A stretch of 64,000 nucleotides of DNA from Crotalaria pallida (lineage: Eukaryota; Streptophyta; Magnoliopsida; Fabales; Fabaceae): the NCBI GenBank assembly GCA_037953625.1, contig CM075651.1:128616501-128680500 (forward strand). The letters run 5' to 3'. The translations under genes were made by a program, and so were the position numbers. Numbering within the stretch: position 1 is the first letter of the stretch; each line of letters starts with the position of its first letter. Under the pieces are notes generated by a model that had not been told where the DNA came from, made no database searches, and saw nothing but the letters and a program-made list of their open reading frames with translations. This document shows, piece by piece, positions 1-12,125 of this stretch.

Positions 1-2671
1 GAGCAATTTTGGGACATCCATGAAAACATCTTTAAAATCTCAAGCAATTTCAATCAAACGTTCCTAAAATCCATTCATGCATTCAAGCATCCATAAACCA
101 AATTGTGTCAAGTTTCAAACCAGATAAATGCAAGTGATTTCCCTAAACCGATTTAAACTACTCAACTGAATAAAAACAAGGGAAAACAAACCAAGTATCA
201 CAATCTAGGTCACATGCATCTATTCTTTTTGTTTTTAGGCATTCAAATTCTATTTTCTTTTAGTCCTAACCGAATACACAAAACACACATGACACATATT
301 CATTCAAACACATACTCTTCCAAGGTTAATTAAATTCATTTATTTATCTCCTTTAATTCTAAGTAAAAGGACCGATTAGAAAATAATGTTCACGGTACAC
401 ATTCTAACAATTTGATTTAACATAATTCCTTAAAATACCTTCATCCCTTTCTAAGTTATTTCGTTGAATAAGGACCTTAGGCTAGATAACATGATTAGGC
501 CGAATAGCATCATGGTAAAACAAGGTCAAGTATTCAACACGTATGCACATAGAACATAAACTATTGCAAAGATTATTTTCTAAAAACTTGTTTTCTTATT
601 CTCTTTTAAAAACCGTGAGCTTCTCAAGAGATTTAGCAAATAATAATTCAATTTCTTAACATGATAAAATCAAGAATTGTGTCAAAGTCTTTTATCCTTT
701 AAGGAGAACACATGCATGCACTTAAGATTCCTAGGTGAAGCAATTTTCAACATGTGTATGAGTAAAATGATAATCTAGTATAGTTCCCTAGGCTAGACCG
801 AATGATGGCATGCAAGGGAAACAAAGCCTTATAATTTATTTTCTCATGCAAGTGCCTAACTCATGAATCATGTCATGTAAAACATCAGTTTACCCTTTTT
901 AATCATCAACCAAATCATATACACAAAATCTTGTTTTGATTTAAAAAAATTGTTTTTAAAGCTTGATAGGTTAATTTTACTTTTAGAATCCGTGACATGC
1001 ATACCGAAGATCAAGATTTTATTTTCATTTCAAACATGCAAATTCAATCTCCATGTTTTCTTAAAATTAATCACGAATTACGACATGCAAAAGAGGATTA
1101 AAGTAAAAATCATGAACGTAACACTCAAATCTTCAAACAACCGTGAAGAACAAGTTAAAATTTAATTCTCCCAATCTTGAAGGTAGCATGAAATCACTTG
1201 GATTAAGTTTAAAGCATCAGAGCCTACATTTTCTACTCATGGCCGAATCACTTAGTTGTTGATTTGGGAATTTATGAGTTCATTCATTCACAAAATCCAA
1301 GATCAAAACGTAAAGAGGACATGCAAAAAAAAAAAAATGGGAATTATAGAGCCATAAAATCAACATGCATTTAGAGCAATATAGGAATTTAAGCACAACT
1401 TTAGACCCAAAACCGTGATGAAGAACGTTTACAAGTAAAAGATCAAAGTACAAGAATGACATGCAAGACATTTAGATCTCAAGATTAAAAATAATTACAT
1501 GCAACACAAAAATTAAATCAAAGTTCAAAAATAAACTCTTTTACAACACAAAATGGTGTAACCAATTCTTTCTACCTTATGTCCTAATCTTTAAATCTTC
1601 AAATCTCCTCCTCCTTTCTTCTTGGGTTTGCCTCGGTCTATCTCTTCTTCTAAGATTGGTGGAGGTTTCTTCTTAAGCTTTGATGAAGGAAATGGATAAG
1701 AAAGGAATTAGAGAAGAGTTGAGATGAAAATTTTGGAGTTTCACTCTTCTTTCTCTCTTCTCTTTCTCATGGGTTCACTCTTTATTTCTAAGCCTTCAAG
1801 AGCTTGATGGTGCTCTTGAAGAGAAGGTGTTTGAGTTGGGTGAAAAGAAAAGGAATGAAGGAAATGAAAATTGAAAACCAACACCACACCCTCATTCACG
1901 GTTTAAAGACAAGAGCAAGGAAGAGACAATTTCCTTTGATGCCCTCGGTTCCATGGGTGAAAGAAGGGTAATTTGGGCCATCCTATTAGTTGCATGGCTT
2001 GGTTCAAGCCGTGGGAAACATAGAGGAAGGAAAGTCTTCCTAGGCTTTATGAGTCATCCTCCCTAGTGTTCATGAGTCACCACTCCTACCTCTCCTCTTA
2101 TTTTCTATTCCAATTCCACTTTCTTAATGTCTAAGGGAATCACTCCTTCTTGGTTTCCTATTCCTCACTCGGCCGAAGCACACACACATGTACATATAAT
2201 TTTATGTCCATCAACACATATCATAAACTTATGGCATCATGGGAATATGCATACATTTAACGCATTCATACACACCCACATATGACACACATTTACACAC
2301 CCACATTCATGCACCATACAATTATCACCTCGAGGGTGTCATGTCCACACGGTATACATCTACATACCTCACGTATTCACATACACGTGCTATACATATA
2401 ATCACACACATGTTCGTGGGATAATTCTTAATCATTATAAAGTGACTTCTATAAGGATTACATGCATTTTAGGAAAAATATTAATCATATAGGTTTCAAA
2501 CTCAATCTTCTAAACTTTGAGCACTACCCAAAAAAATCCATTTCTTTTAAAATTACTCATTATCTGGGAAAACATGAATTTTAAGAAAATCATTTAAGGA
2601 AACAATCTTTTAAAATTCATTTCTCAAAAATAAATCTCTTTAGTGTTTTACTTTAATATGAGAAATTTACG
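1..2671 (-). repeat. Partial gypsy-type LTR (LTR1), start outside window
   Basis: The right edge ends GAGGTGTTACA, the reverse complement of the TGTAACACC terminus seen at other LTRs here. There is no long ORF that looks real. A pyrimidine/purine-biased leader-like stretch at about 1560-1950 sits where the other Tekay-like LTRs of this window have theirs, suggesting minus-strand transcription. The left edge and target-site duplication are outside the window. Assignment to Ty3/gypsy is inference from the termini and layout. Confidence 0.45.
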
Positions 2672-5345
2672 AGGTGTTACATCGGCCCCGGCTCACGTAC
2701 ACTCGCAACCGGCCGCAAGAGAATAATACTTAATCTTTTTCGCGGACTATCCGATTCGCACACCCGCAGTCGGATTTCGTACATCATATCTTTTATATCT
2801 GGGGGTGGACTATCCGATTCGCGCACCCGCAGTCGGATTCCACACTCTTTAATGTCTCTTTGTCGTGGACTATCCGATTCGCGCACCCGCAGTCGGATTC
2901 CACACATTATCATTTCTTATACTTTATCAGATACTTCTCTCAATCTTGTAATTTGTACAATTATCTTTTTATTTTCTCATCAACTATATATTAATTCTTT
3001 TCATATTTTCTGAGTCCTTAACCAATTATCATTATTAATCATCATTCATTCACTTAGCACATACAAACACATATAACATAGAACATCCTCACCAATAATT
3101 CACAACCCAAGTTATTTCCTCTTTACTTAACAATTATCAATTAATCATATATGTATTTTCCAAACATTTTCAACAACAACATAAGCACATATTCACAAAT
3201 ATACACAAATTCACAATTAGGCACATATTCATCACATCCACATTAACTTAATTCATTCACTTCCATACTTTAGTAATTATTTATATTCACAACCTTATGA
3301 TTTTATACCCTAAACTACCAACCAATCTTAACCAATCACTATGAACGTACCCGAAACCCAAACCCGATTTAAGGTAACACCCACTCCTTACCTTGCCTTT
3401 CCAAAAACATGCTCCTTTTCGTACGATAGAGACCAAAAGTATTCGAGTCCTTACTTACGCGCGGCGACAGGTTCTAAAGCTTCTTCGTCGGTGAACTATA
3501 TATTATTAAATCAAATAATAATCAATTTAATGTGCCAAAACCGACTCAATTCGAAATCTAAATAATTAACATCTTTCAAAGTAAAGTGTTTCGTAAGTTT
3601 TCAAATCACGAAATCATTTGATTATGATTTATACATCAAAATAACATAGAATTTAAATTTAAGATTTTTTGTCTTCTAAATATCATAGCATAGCTTTTTA
3701 TGGAAAATACACCAACTTTCAAAACTATCATAATTATCAAAATAGATTGAGGCTAAGTAACTTTAATAATGATTTCACAAAACATCAAATCCTAATTTTA
3801 CTTGACGCTATAAATTCCGAATTGAAAGAGAGTGTTTTTGTTTAAAAATAAGTCTATATCACATCTCCAAAATTCAAATGACTACACTCCCCTTCAATTT
3901 GAAATTAAAGATCAAGGGTTTACTCTGAATTAATGCATGTCAAATATATCGAATTCCTAATTAATTAAAGCCTGGTTTCGTACTACAACAGTACCACCCA
4001 ACCAACTACAACTGAATTAATTAGGAATCTGTCACATTTAACAAAATACTTTTAAAACTAAACGTTCGACATAACAATTAATTCTGCGTTAACACAAATC
4101 AAAGTAGCTAATTAAAAACCATTATCAATAACAATATAGCCAAAATGAATATAAACATTAATACCCCATATTTTCTAAAACAACATAAACATTCAAAAAC
4201 AGCTTCACACTTTATAATTATTACCGAAAACACTAAAATTAGTATTAGTATTAAAATTAAAACACAACATAGAGTAATTAAAAAGGTATTAGGGATTTAC
4301 CCTCAAGATCGAATTTTGAGGGCCGATTTGGTCAAACTCGATTCAGGTTCGGTTTCCAGCTGCAAGCAAATATTCGGTCCGGTCTGACACCAAAAGCTCA
4401 TACCGATCTCGAAGCACCAATACAGCAGCAGCACTGTCAAACTCGTCACAGCAGCTCCAGCGGCGGGGGTTTAGGTTTGGTGACACCAGGACCCGTGGTG
4501 GCGGTGGCTAGGTCCGATTCACAGCTCGCATAGACCGACACTGCGAACCCCCGGTGACGGCGGCGTGAATCGCGTGAGGTTCGAATCCACAGCAAGGACA
4601 CATGAACCATGGAGGAAGTGACGACAACATAGAAAGCTTGGAAGTGACCATGGCCTATGAACCGCGATTCGCGGGTCTCCTCCAACAACAACGGCAACGG
4701 CGGCGCAAGGAAGGCAAGGAGCACGGCCAAACGAAGGAGAGAGGGAGAGAGATGGAGGCAGCGAAGGTGTTTTGGTCGGATGGCGCTGACGGCAAGGACT
4801 GTGGCGGCAGCGGTGCTTCTCCAAGGACAAGAGAGAGAGAGCTCGAGTAGAGAGAGAGAGAATGGGGAAGGACGGCAGAAGCAAGAAGAAAGAGAATAGG
4901 ATTAGGGTTTTCACTCCCCCCAATTTACTTTTATGCCCTTCACCCACTTAATTTATCAATATTATTATTCATTTGCTTATTTTCAAAAGAAAATACTACT
5001 ATTATTATTATTATTTAAAGGGAAATCAATATCAAAAATTAGTTATCAATCAAGTAAGTAAATATACTTTTAAGAATATCCCAGAGTCAAATATTTGAAA
5101 ATATTAAACATAATTCATTATTGGATATATAAAAGTTAAGTAAAGTATTCAAAAACGTTTAACATCATTTTAATATGATAATTTTCTTCAAGAGATATCG
5201 CTTTACAAATATAATTAAATATACTTTTGTAATTATCATAGGATATTTTAAGAAAATGGTCAACACCTTATTTATTAATTTAAAGAATTAATTACTTAAT
5301 TCGATAAAACTCAATTTATAATATTAAAGAAAATCAGGATGTTAC
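2672..5345 (-). repeat. Partial gypsy-type LTR (LTR2), interrupted by LTR1
   Basis: The right edge ends AGGATGTTACA, matching the end of the complete solo LTR at 6992-9949. Inside are, in order, a hairpin-bearing tandem repeat (2744-2905), a CTCCTTACCTT block near 3385 and a GC-rich, GA-repeat leader at about 4300-4900. The same order is seen in the solo LTR. The simplest reading is that LTR1 inserted into LTR2 and both left ends lie outside the window. ORFs at 4446-4947 on either strand are low-complexity products of the leader and not genes. The 5-bp duplication would be CGTGA if the element is complete. Confidence 0.45.
2744..2905. repeat. Tandem repeat with stem-loop units, three copies
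   Basis: Units begin GGACTATCCGATTCG at 2744, 2807 and 2867, giving periods of 63 and 60 bp. Each contains ATCCGA, about 15 nt later TCGGAT, so it can form a 6-bp stem. It lies inside LTR2. A minus-strand ORF across it is a by-product of the repetition. Confidence 0.85.
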
Positions 5346-5976
5346 ACGTGACATTGGGAATATGAAAATTTAATATACTTTTTTTAAATCTATCCCTATA
5401 ATTATTATTGAGACTCTAAAATGTGTTGAGTAAATAGGAGTGTTTGTGGAAAGCAGTAATTAAAGGCTATTGAAAATTGAAATGAAGTCTTATAAATAAG
5501 ACCAAAATAAAAGTTCCAACAGGGTAATTTATATAGAGGACCGGAGAGTGTAGGTTGATAGATAGGTTGATTAAGTAAATAATAATTGCTCCTTAATGAC
5601 TCTTTGAAAATCATTAATTAAATATTTAATTTGTTTACTAGTTATTTCGAAATTAACAAACTATCATAAATAATAATTGTTATTAAATTTTTAATTTTAA
5701 TGTATTATTGTTTAAATATATGAATTATACATATTTTTTCATGTTTGCATTTACAATGTAACGAATTTAAAATGTTATTTAAAATAGAAAAGAAGATTAT
5801 ATATTTATAGTGAAATTGTTAAGGAAAAATCTTATATTTAGAAAATATATTTTAATTTAAAAAATAGAGTAAAAGAAAATATCATTTGAAATATAGTGAT
5901 ATCTTTTTTCTAGTTTCTTTTTTCCTTATAAAAAATAATTCCTCATACAAATATAGCTTTCCTTTAAATGATTTTT
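5346..5976. other. AT-rich non-coding stretch with a dispersed repeat
   Basis: There is no convincing ORF. About 5540-5680 resembles 48590-48720: a GATAGATNGRTTGATTA core, then AAATAAT and an AATCAT/ATTAATTA block in the same order. This is probably an old dispersed repeat of unknown class. Confidence 0.4.
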
Positions 5977-6232
5977 GAGTGAATTACCACTTTGATCTCT
6001 CATGTTTTTTAGTTGGGACACTTTAGTCCCTCAAAATGTGGAAATTCACTTTTAGTCCCTGAAGATTTTTTTTGGGGCACTTAAGTCCCTTCGTCCACTC
6101 CGTCAACTGCCTCAACTGCGGACTTAAGTGTCTCATAAAGAAATCTTCATGGACTAAAAGTGAATTTCCACATTTTGAGGGACTAATGTGTTCTATCTAA
6201 AAAACATGAGAGACCAAAGTGGTACTTTACTC
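5977..6232. mobile_element. MULE-type fold-back MITE with 9-bp target duplication
   Basis: The element begins GAGTGAATTACCACTTTG and ends CAAAGTGGTACTTTACTC. The arms of about 110 bp are inverted copies sharing TTAGTCCCTCAAAATGTGG, around a short loop rich in CAACTGC. It is flanked on both sides by ATGATTTTT (5968-5976 and 6233-6241). A 9-bp duplication plus long inverted repeats is typical of Mutator-like MITEs. No transposase is present. Confidence 0.85.
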
Positions 6233-6519
6233 ATGATTTTTTAAAAAGGTAAAAAAGAAAAAGTCAAAATTTCTATCATATGAGCATTCTTTTTTACAAT
6301 AGGTTTTATTTTCCAACTAAAAAAATACAATTATAAAAAATTTATTTTGGTTTTAATATAAAGGAAAATAAAAAGAGGCTAGGAAGTTGCAATCAAATTT
6401 GGGTGTTTTTATAGTGTAGACATGTTTGTGGATATATTTTCTGTAGAAAAGTTTTATGGTTCAGCTTCACATTGAATTTATTCATTGAGATCTCGCTAAA
6501 GAATAAACTAGGACCAGTT

Positions 6520-6830
6520 GGAAATAAACATATTCATATCATATTTCATGTGATTTCCATGCTACACATTCATATTTGATCTATATATGTCGTTGGTTAT
6601 ATTGATATAAGTGACCACTGATTGGTCTAATTACGATATAAATGTAACGAATATCGCTTTGATCCTATGTTAATATGATATATGGACGAGATTGTTAGAG
6701 ATGACCTTTTGGTATAAATATATAGTTATTTTTTAGCGCTAATATGGTAATTTTGTAATGCATGATTGTATAATGATATATGTGGCTCAAGTGGGAGATT
6801 GTTAGATATTTATCTAATATGCGAACCTAC
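6520..6830 (+). mobile_element. Possible Ty1/copia 3' remnant with polypurine tract
   Basis: AAGTGGGAGATTG at about 6790 followed by TTAGATATTTATC looks like the polypurine tract and 3' LTR start of a plant copia element. The preceding AT-rich sequence has no ORF. This is a weak call based on a short motif. Confidence 0.3.
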
Positions 6831-7366
6831 ATATATCATTGATTTTTATTTTATTTTTTTTAACAGTCAAAGAAAAAGTTATGAGTAATTGGTCAGATTG
6901 GTCCCTGACTTTGTAGGCGTCGGACAAGTTAGTCCCTGACTTTATCGAAATAGCATTTTAGTCCCTGAGATACATACGTCCCTGTCTTTATTGTAACACC
7001 CTCATTCTTATTTATAAATTAACAAATAAAAGTCTATAATTAAAATAATGTATTTAAAAATTTCTTTTCACAAATCAAATTTTTCAAATGATTTTGGGCA
7101 CCCATTTACAATATAGCAGCACTACAACAAAGTTTCCTTCTTTCCAGTCTTCCGCTGCGACACTCTGATCCACAAGCTCCTTAGCATTCACCTAAAATGT
7201 TAACCACTAAGGGTGAGACCTTTTCACAACAAAGTGAATTATGAGATAGTAAAAAGTGCATAATAGAAACTCAGAAATAACAATCAAATCAGGCAATGAC
7301 TAACAAAATGCTTCACATTTACATATTATCCAATCATAAACACATTTCCATTTTATTCTGTACATC

Positions 7367-7665
7367 ACCTCAAATCAGAGGCCAATGTACTAGCCTTACC
7401 CATCATAATTATCACCTCAAGTCAGAGGCCCATATATTTTTCCCTTATTTAATTTATGTGTCCCTCAGGTCAGAGGTCAACACTCTTTCACTTTAATTCA
7501 TTTTGTGTCCCTCAGGTCAGAGGTCAACACATTTTCATTTTAATTCATTTTGTGTCCCTCAGGTCAGAGGTCAACACATTTTCATTTTAATTCATTTTGT
7601 GTCCCTCAGGTCAGAGGTCAACACATTTTCACAAATTTTCAATATAACACACCTCAGGACAGAGG
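7367..7665. repeat. 47-bp tandem repeat in solo LTR
   Basis: Units starting GTGTCCCTCAGGTCAGAGG occur at 7458, 7505, 7552 and 7599, a regular 47-bp period. Degenerate relatives (CACCTCAAATCAGAGG, CACCTCAGGACAGAGG) flank them. Each unit can pair CCTC with GAGG. Overlapping plus-strand ORFs are repeat by-products. Confidence 0.9.
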
Positions 7666-8730
7666 CCAATACATTTATCACTTTTATTACTCCAACCATT
7701 ATTACACACATAAACACGGTGGCACATATTTACATCTGCCCATTCACATAATATACTTACACATTTCCTATATCCATTACCAAATCTTTCCAAAAAGCAT
7801 TTCATGTAACGGCTAGGGATATACAGTACATTTAATCACAATTTGGCACATTTAGCATTGAGATACAAATATACACAACCCATATATACTTGTCACATAT
7901 TAACATCACCCTTTTAGTTTTAGTTTGCATCAAATCATTTTATAAGCCAGGTCCTTTATTCAGAATTGTTAATACTTGACATTTATCCTCATTTAGAATT
8001 TAGATACAAATATGCACATTCATCACATATTATGCATAATCTATTTCAACAATCAATACAATCAGTCGACATACTCAGGTATGCCTCAGGGTATCACAAT
8101 ATAAGTCCTCTCCCTAGGGTTCTTCACTTCCTACTTTAATGACATACGAACAGGACTTAAAATAAATATTTCAAATAACATAAAATCAAAGCATGCATAG
8201 CATACTAATTACTCCTAATCAAACTCTAAACCAACACTAACTGGTGCTATTTTATTACCCACAACCCAATTCAACCATTATACCCAAATCCTATTATACA
8301 CCCTAACTATCCCTAACTCAAAGTGTGGAAAAGTGACTCCCCTTACCTTTTGGAGAGAAGAGGAGAAGGAGAGAGAGAGGGTTGCACTCCACCAAGCCTT
8401 GGAAACAAGCTCCTAAGCTTCTAATCTCTTGCTCCTTAATTGATTTCTAGCTTCCTTTGAGGATTATCCAACCCAATGAGGAGGATTGAGAGAGTTAGGG
8501 TTTTGAATGGGAATTTGGGGATTTGAGGGAAAGAGAATGAGATTGGGGTTTTTGGTGATGGAGAATGGTGGGGAGTTGGTGGGGAGTGATTATGGGTTGA
8601 TAGATTGGAGTTATTTGGTGTGGATTTTAAGATTGGGAAGGATTTGGGGAAGAAAGAGGAAGAAACTCGTGGAAGAGGAAAAGGAAACAATGAGCTTCAC
8701 ACAATAAAATCGTGTTTTTAAGTCTGAACA

Positions 8731-8940
8731 TCAGTGGTTAATCGATTAACCACTTTGGTTAATCGATTAACACGCATTGTTTACAAAGGATTAATCGATT
8801 AACACATGAGTTAATCGAGTAGTGCCTGAAGGTGCTCATAAATCTAATCGATTAAGCTGAGCCTTAATCGATTAGTGCCTGAAAGTGGCTTAAATATTAA
8901 TCGATTAACAGACCCATTAATCGATTAATACCCTATATTT
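8731..8940. promoter_or_regulatory. TAATCGATTA palindrome array in gypsy-like LTR
   Basis: Seven intact TAATCGATTA palindromes and one degenerate copy (TTAATCGAGTAG) lie within 210 bp. In minus-strand sense they sit directly upstream of the putative leader. The spacers include AAGCTGA and TGCCTGAAAG blocks that recur in Sirevirus LTR B2. A regulatory role is inferred from position and palindromy. Confidence 0.6.
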
Positions 8941-10144
8941 TCCTTTAATTTCTTTTAAGCATTCTAAGGGTTCAAGCCAAACCTAACACACCCTAACTTA
9001 TCCTATCGTAAATCCACCATCTAAGCACTTTCTAAACACAAACCAAACATTTCAATCAACAATTAATAATAATAAACACACAAAGCACAATTGCAGAAAG
9101 ACGAAACGAACAAACAATCGAATCCTATACTTAACCTCTTCTTAAACACTCGATCTAACCCGATCAATCTAAGCCAACCCTATAACCACTTTACCCTAAT
9201 ACCAATCAAGCTCGAGGCATAACCAATCGGGTCGGATTGAACTCGAATGCCTCGCACATTGATTAAACTCTGGAACTCAATCGAAACGTGAGTTCGAAGG
9301 AATTCACCGAACCTAGACACTAGGGTCTATTATCATGCTCAAGGCTCTATCCTGGGATCCGTTATCCACTCACTCTAATGAGATCGAAATCGTAAGAGGC
9401 GCTTATATGGACCATGGACACTCTAAGCCCCGAACTTACACGATGTCAACCACACCGATCTAAACCTAAACCAATTTCCCTTCGACTCTAACTACCGACT
9501 CTAGAACACTTCCCTGCACAATTCTAACGATGCGATCACATAACCAATACACGCATACACACAAAGAACCAAGCACAATTACTTTTACCTTGGAATGCAC
9601 ACAAGCACACACATATATAGATATATTTATACATATATCCTAACTCAACCTACACACCTATATATATATACATATATATCTTCTCTAACTTAACCTAACG
9701 CACATATATACCTATAAACATACACATACTAATACTCACACATACATCCATATATTCAAGAATATAATCACAAATACTAATACCTACGCATGGATATATT
9801 TATACAAATATATACATATACTAGGAAAACGTTTTCAGACACTTATGCATATACATATATACTAAGAAAATAGTTGAAAATCATCTTTCACATGAAAATA
9901 AGATATTCTTGAATATACTTATTAGATTAATAAAAACGAGGATGTTACATTTATCCTATTTTAAAACAAATACATCCCTACGATAGTCACGGCAGGGACT
10001 AACTTGATCGGCATTCTCCTATCTCAAGGACTAAATTTCTATTTCGATAAAATCAGGGATTAACTTGACCGACGCTTACAAAGTTAGGAACCAATCGTAT
10101 CAATTACTCAAAAAGTTTTTATTAAAACAAAACTCAAAAAAGGA

Positions 10145-10447
10145 CCACAAGAGGTACTCCCATCCCCAAAAACAAGATTGCAATTTTTTAATGCACTCCA
10201 AAGGATTTAGTAGCCAGTTTCTAAAAGTATGCGTAACACCTGTATTATGTGATTTAAAGAGAGTCCATAATTGGACACCAATATTTTCCACTGTTTCCTC
10301 CACTTGTGTTTCCATGTTATCAATAACCTTTTTATTTCTCGCCTTCCATATGTTCCAGATAATAATAAACTATAGGTTCCTCCACCAAATTTGTGCCTTC
10401 TTATTTAATGATACCAATCCTCCATTCCTTCTTTATGTAGTACCAAA
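10145..10447 (-). pseudogene. LINE reverse transcriptase C-terminal scrap
   Basis: The minus strand reads, after a stop, a stretch with IIIWNIWKARNKKVID, then a run ending TFRNWLLNPLECIKKL. Plant L1 proteins have this tryptophan-rich tail after their zinc-binding domain, and the W-x-x-NPLECI pattern recurs in the old LINE at 32830-33063. No catalytic part survives. The fragment abuts the LTR piece starting at 10448. Confidence 0.45.
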
Positions 10448-10975
10448 TTCATTTCAAACCTGTGACACCCTAACCTATTTTATACACTAATTACCCCGAT
10501 TAGATTTAGTGAGTTAAAAAAAATTCTTTTATAAACCTTATCGACTTACAAAAATTCTTGGTTACTTTTATTACTTATAAAAATCTCCGTACAATGGGAC
10601 GAAGTTTCTTTTGTTTTATGGACATTCCAAAAATTCTAGTTTTCCCTGAAAAACCTGTGTTATCATATTTATAAATCAACAGAATGCTAGCAGGGCACAG
10701 ATCAAATATTTGAATTCATTTACAATCTTTTCTAAAATATAAACAAATTCTTGGAGTATTTATAACTTCACAAAATATAATCTTCGTATACATCAAAATA
10801 TCAAAAACAGAATCCACACTCCACGAAGTGAAGTGTACTCCAGCTCGCGCCAAGATTTGTGCATGCTCCTTCTGTACCTGCTGTAATAAAAATAGCAAGA
10901 AGGGTAGCATTACACAGAACTTAGAAAATAACTTCTAAGAAGTCATAGTCATAAACTAAGCCTAACCTTATTATT
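10448..10975 (-). repeat. Truncated gypsy LTR end fused to pol remnant
   Basis: It begins TGTGACACCCTAACC, the terminal style of the other gypsy LTRs here, and continues about 520 bp of non-coding sequence before running straight into integrase coding sequence. It does not resemble the 5' LTR at 26800, so it is either a different element or a rearranged end. The integrase C-terminus, any chromodomain and the original 3' LTR of element D are missing at this junction. Confidence 0.45.
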
Positions 10976-12098
10976 AGCACCTGACAAACACTAGCCCTTA
11001 GAATATCCCCCAAAGACTGGATAGTTCTTTCCATTTGACCATCAATCTGAGGATGATATGCAGAACTCATCCTTAGCTTTGTACCTAGAGCCTGATGTAA
11101 ACTGTACCAAACCTCGAAGTAAACCTGGGATCACGATCCGACACAATACTTGAAGGCACGCCATGCAAACGAACTATCTCTTTAATTTAAAGCTGGGTGA
11201 GCTTTTCCAAAGAATAGCGCATATTTATCGGAATAAAATGCGCCGATTTAGTCAGACGATCCACAATCACCCAGATTGCATCATGATTTGCTACTATCCT
11301 TGGCAAACCTGACACAAAATTCATTGAGATACTATCCCATTTCCATTGAGGGATATCCAGAGGTTGTAACTTTCCTCGAGGCTTCTGATGCTCAGCCTTA
11401 GCCTTTTGACAAACTAAACATGAAGCCACATACTCCGCTACATCCCTTTTCAAACCAGACCACCAAAACAACTTTTTCAAGTCCTGATACATTTTGGTTG
11501 ATCCAGGATGCATGCTCATCTGACTTTTGCGCGCTTCATCAAGAATTAATCTCCTAACTTCAGTGTCCTTTGGAATGAAAATTCTTGTTCTAAAACGAAG
11601 AATTTCATCCGATCCAACATGAAAATCAAGTTCCTTCCATTCGAAAACTAGTTTCCTCCTTTCAACCAACTCCTCATCTTGATGTTGCAATTCACGAATT
11701 CGTCCCATAAATTCATTTATGATTCGCAACATTCCCATATTAATGCTTGTTGGCTCCACTTGCACAACTAAACTCAAATCTCCGAACTCCTCAATCAGAG
11801 CAGCTTCTCTAACCATCAAAGAACTTATGTGGATTGCCTTTCTGCTCAACGCATCCGCCACCACATTCGCCTTTCTCGGGTGGTATTGAAGCTTAAAATC
11901 GTAATCCTTCAAAAACTCCATCCACCTACGCTGTCTGATGTTCAACTCCTTCTGGTCGACCAAATATTTCAAACTCTTATGGTCACTAAACACTCGAAAT
12001 GTAGTGTCGTAGAGATGATGTCTCCATATCTTTAAAGCAAACACGATTGCAGCCAATTCCAAATCGTGCGTTGGGTAATTCACCTCATGCGTCTTCAA
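10976..12098 (-). pseudogene. Gypsy RNase H and integrase, element D
   Basis: The 303-residue open part begins with RNase H sequence (residues 1-70: YPTHDLELAAIVFALKIWRH, then FSDHKSLKYL and NVVADALSR). It continues into the integrase zinc domain (HPG...CLVCQKAK, about residues 195-230) and the start of the catalytic core. The first integrase catalytic aspartate, normally in MDF, is MNF here (WDSISMNFVSGL), so strand transfer should fail. A stop follows KLTQL, and out-of-frame integrase sequence (SSAYHPQIDGQMERT) continues to about 10976, where the gene is cut off. It is one of three separated pieces of a single polyprotein. Confidence 0.85.
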
Positions 12099-12125
12099 CT
12101 GTCGTGATGCGTATGCAACTACTTG

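Larger units (their letters stand above)
6992..9949 (-). mobile_element. Solo LTR, Tekay/Del-like, with 5-bp duplication
   Basis: It starts TGTAACACCCTC and ends GAGGATGTTACA, flanked by TTTAT at 6987-6991 and 9950-9954. At 2958 bp it has LTR character only: no primer site, gag or pol. Its layout (terminal AT-rich part, tandem repeat 7367-7665, CTCCCCTTACC block near 8338, leader 8340-8700, palindrome array 8731-8940) implies minus-strand transcription. It is the product of recombination between two LTRs of one insertion. The gypsy assignment is inferred from termini and size. Confidence 0.88.
6882..10110. mobile_element. Fold-back element split by a solo LTR
   Basis: The left arm 6882-6990 and right arm 9955-10110 are inverted copies: TGAGTAATTGGTCAGATTGG on the left, CCAATCGTATCAATTACTCA on the right, with TTAGTCCCTGA-type motifs along both. 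The arms are separated only by the 2.96 kb solo LTR and its duplicated target. Flanks (AAAAAGTTA and AAAAAGTTT) are a near-match 9-bp duplication, again suggesting a MULE-type MITE. Confidence 0.75.

Noticed and set aside
950..1165. 71-residue ORF
   Set aside because: AT-rich chance ORF inside LTR1 without protein-like composition.
2677..2913. 78-residue minus ORF
   Set aside because: Encoded by the 60-63 bp tandem repeat; open only by repetition.
4446..4947. Overlapping ORFs on both strands (94-142 residues)
   Set aside because: Low-complexity serine/leucine or arginine-rich products of a GA/CT-rich LTR leader, with no domain; every frame is open because of composition.
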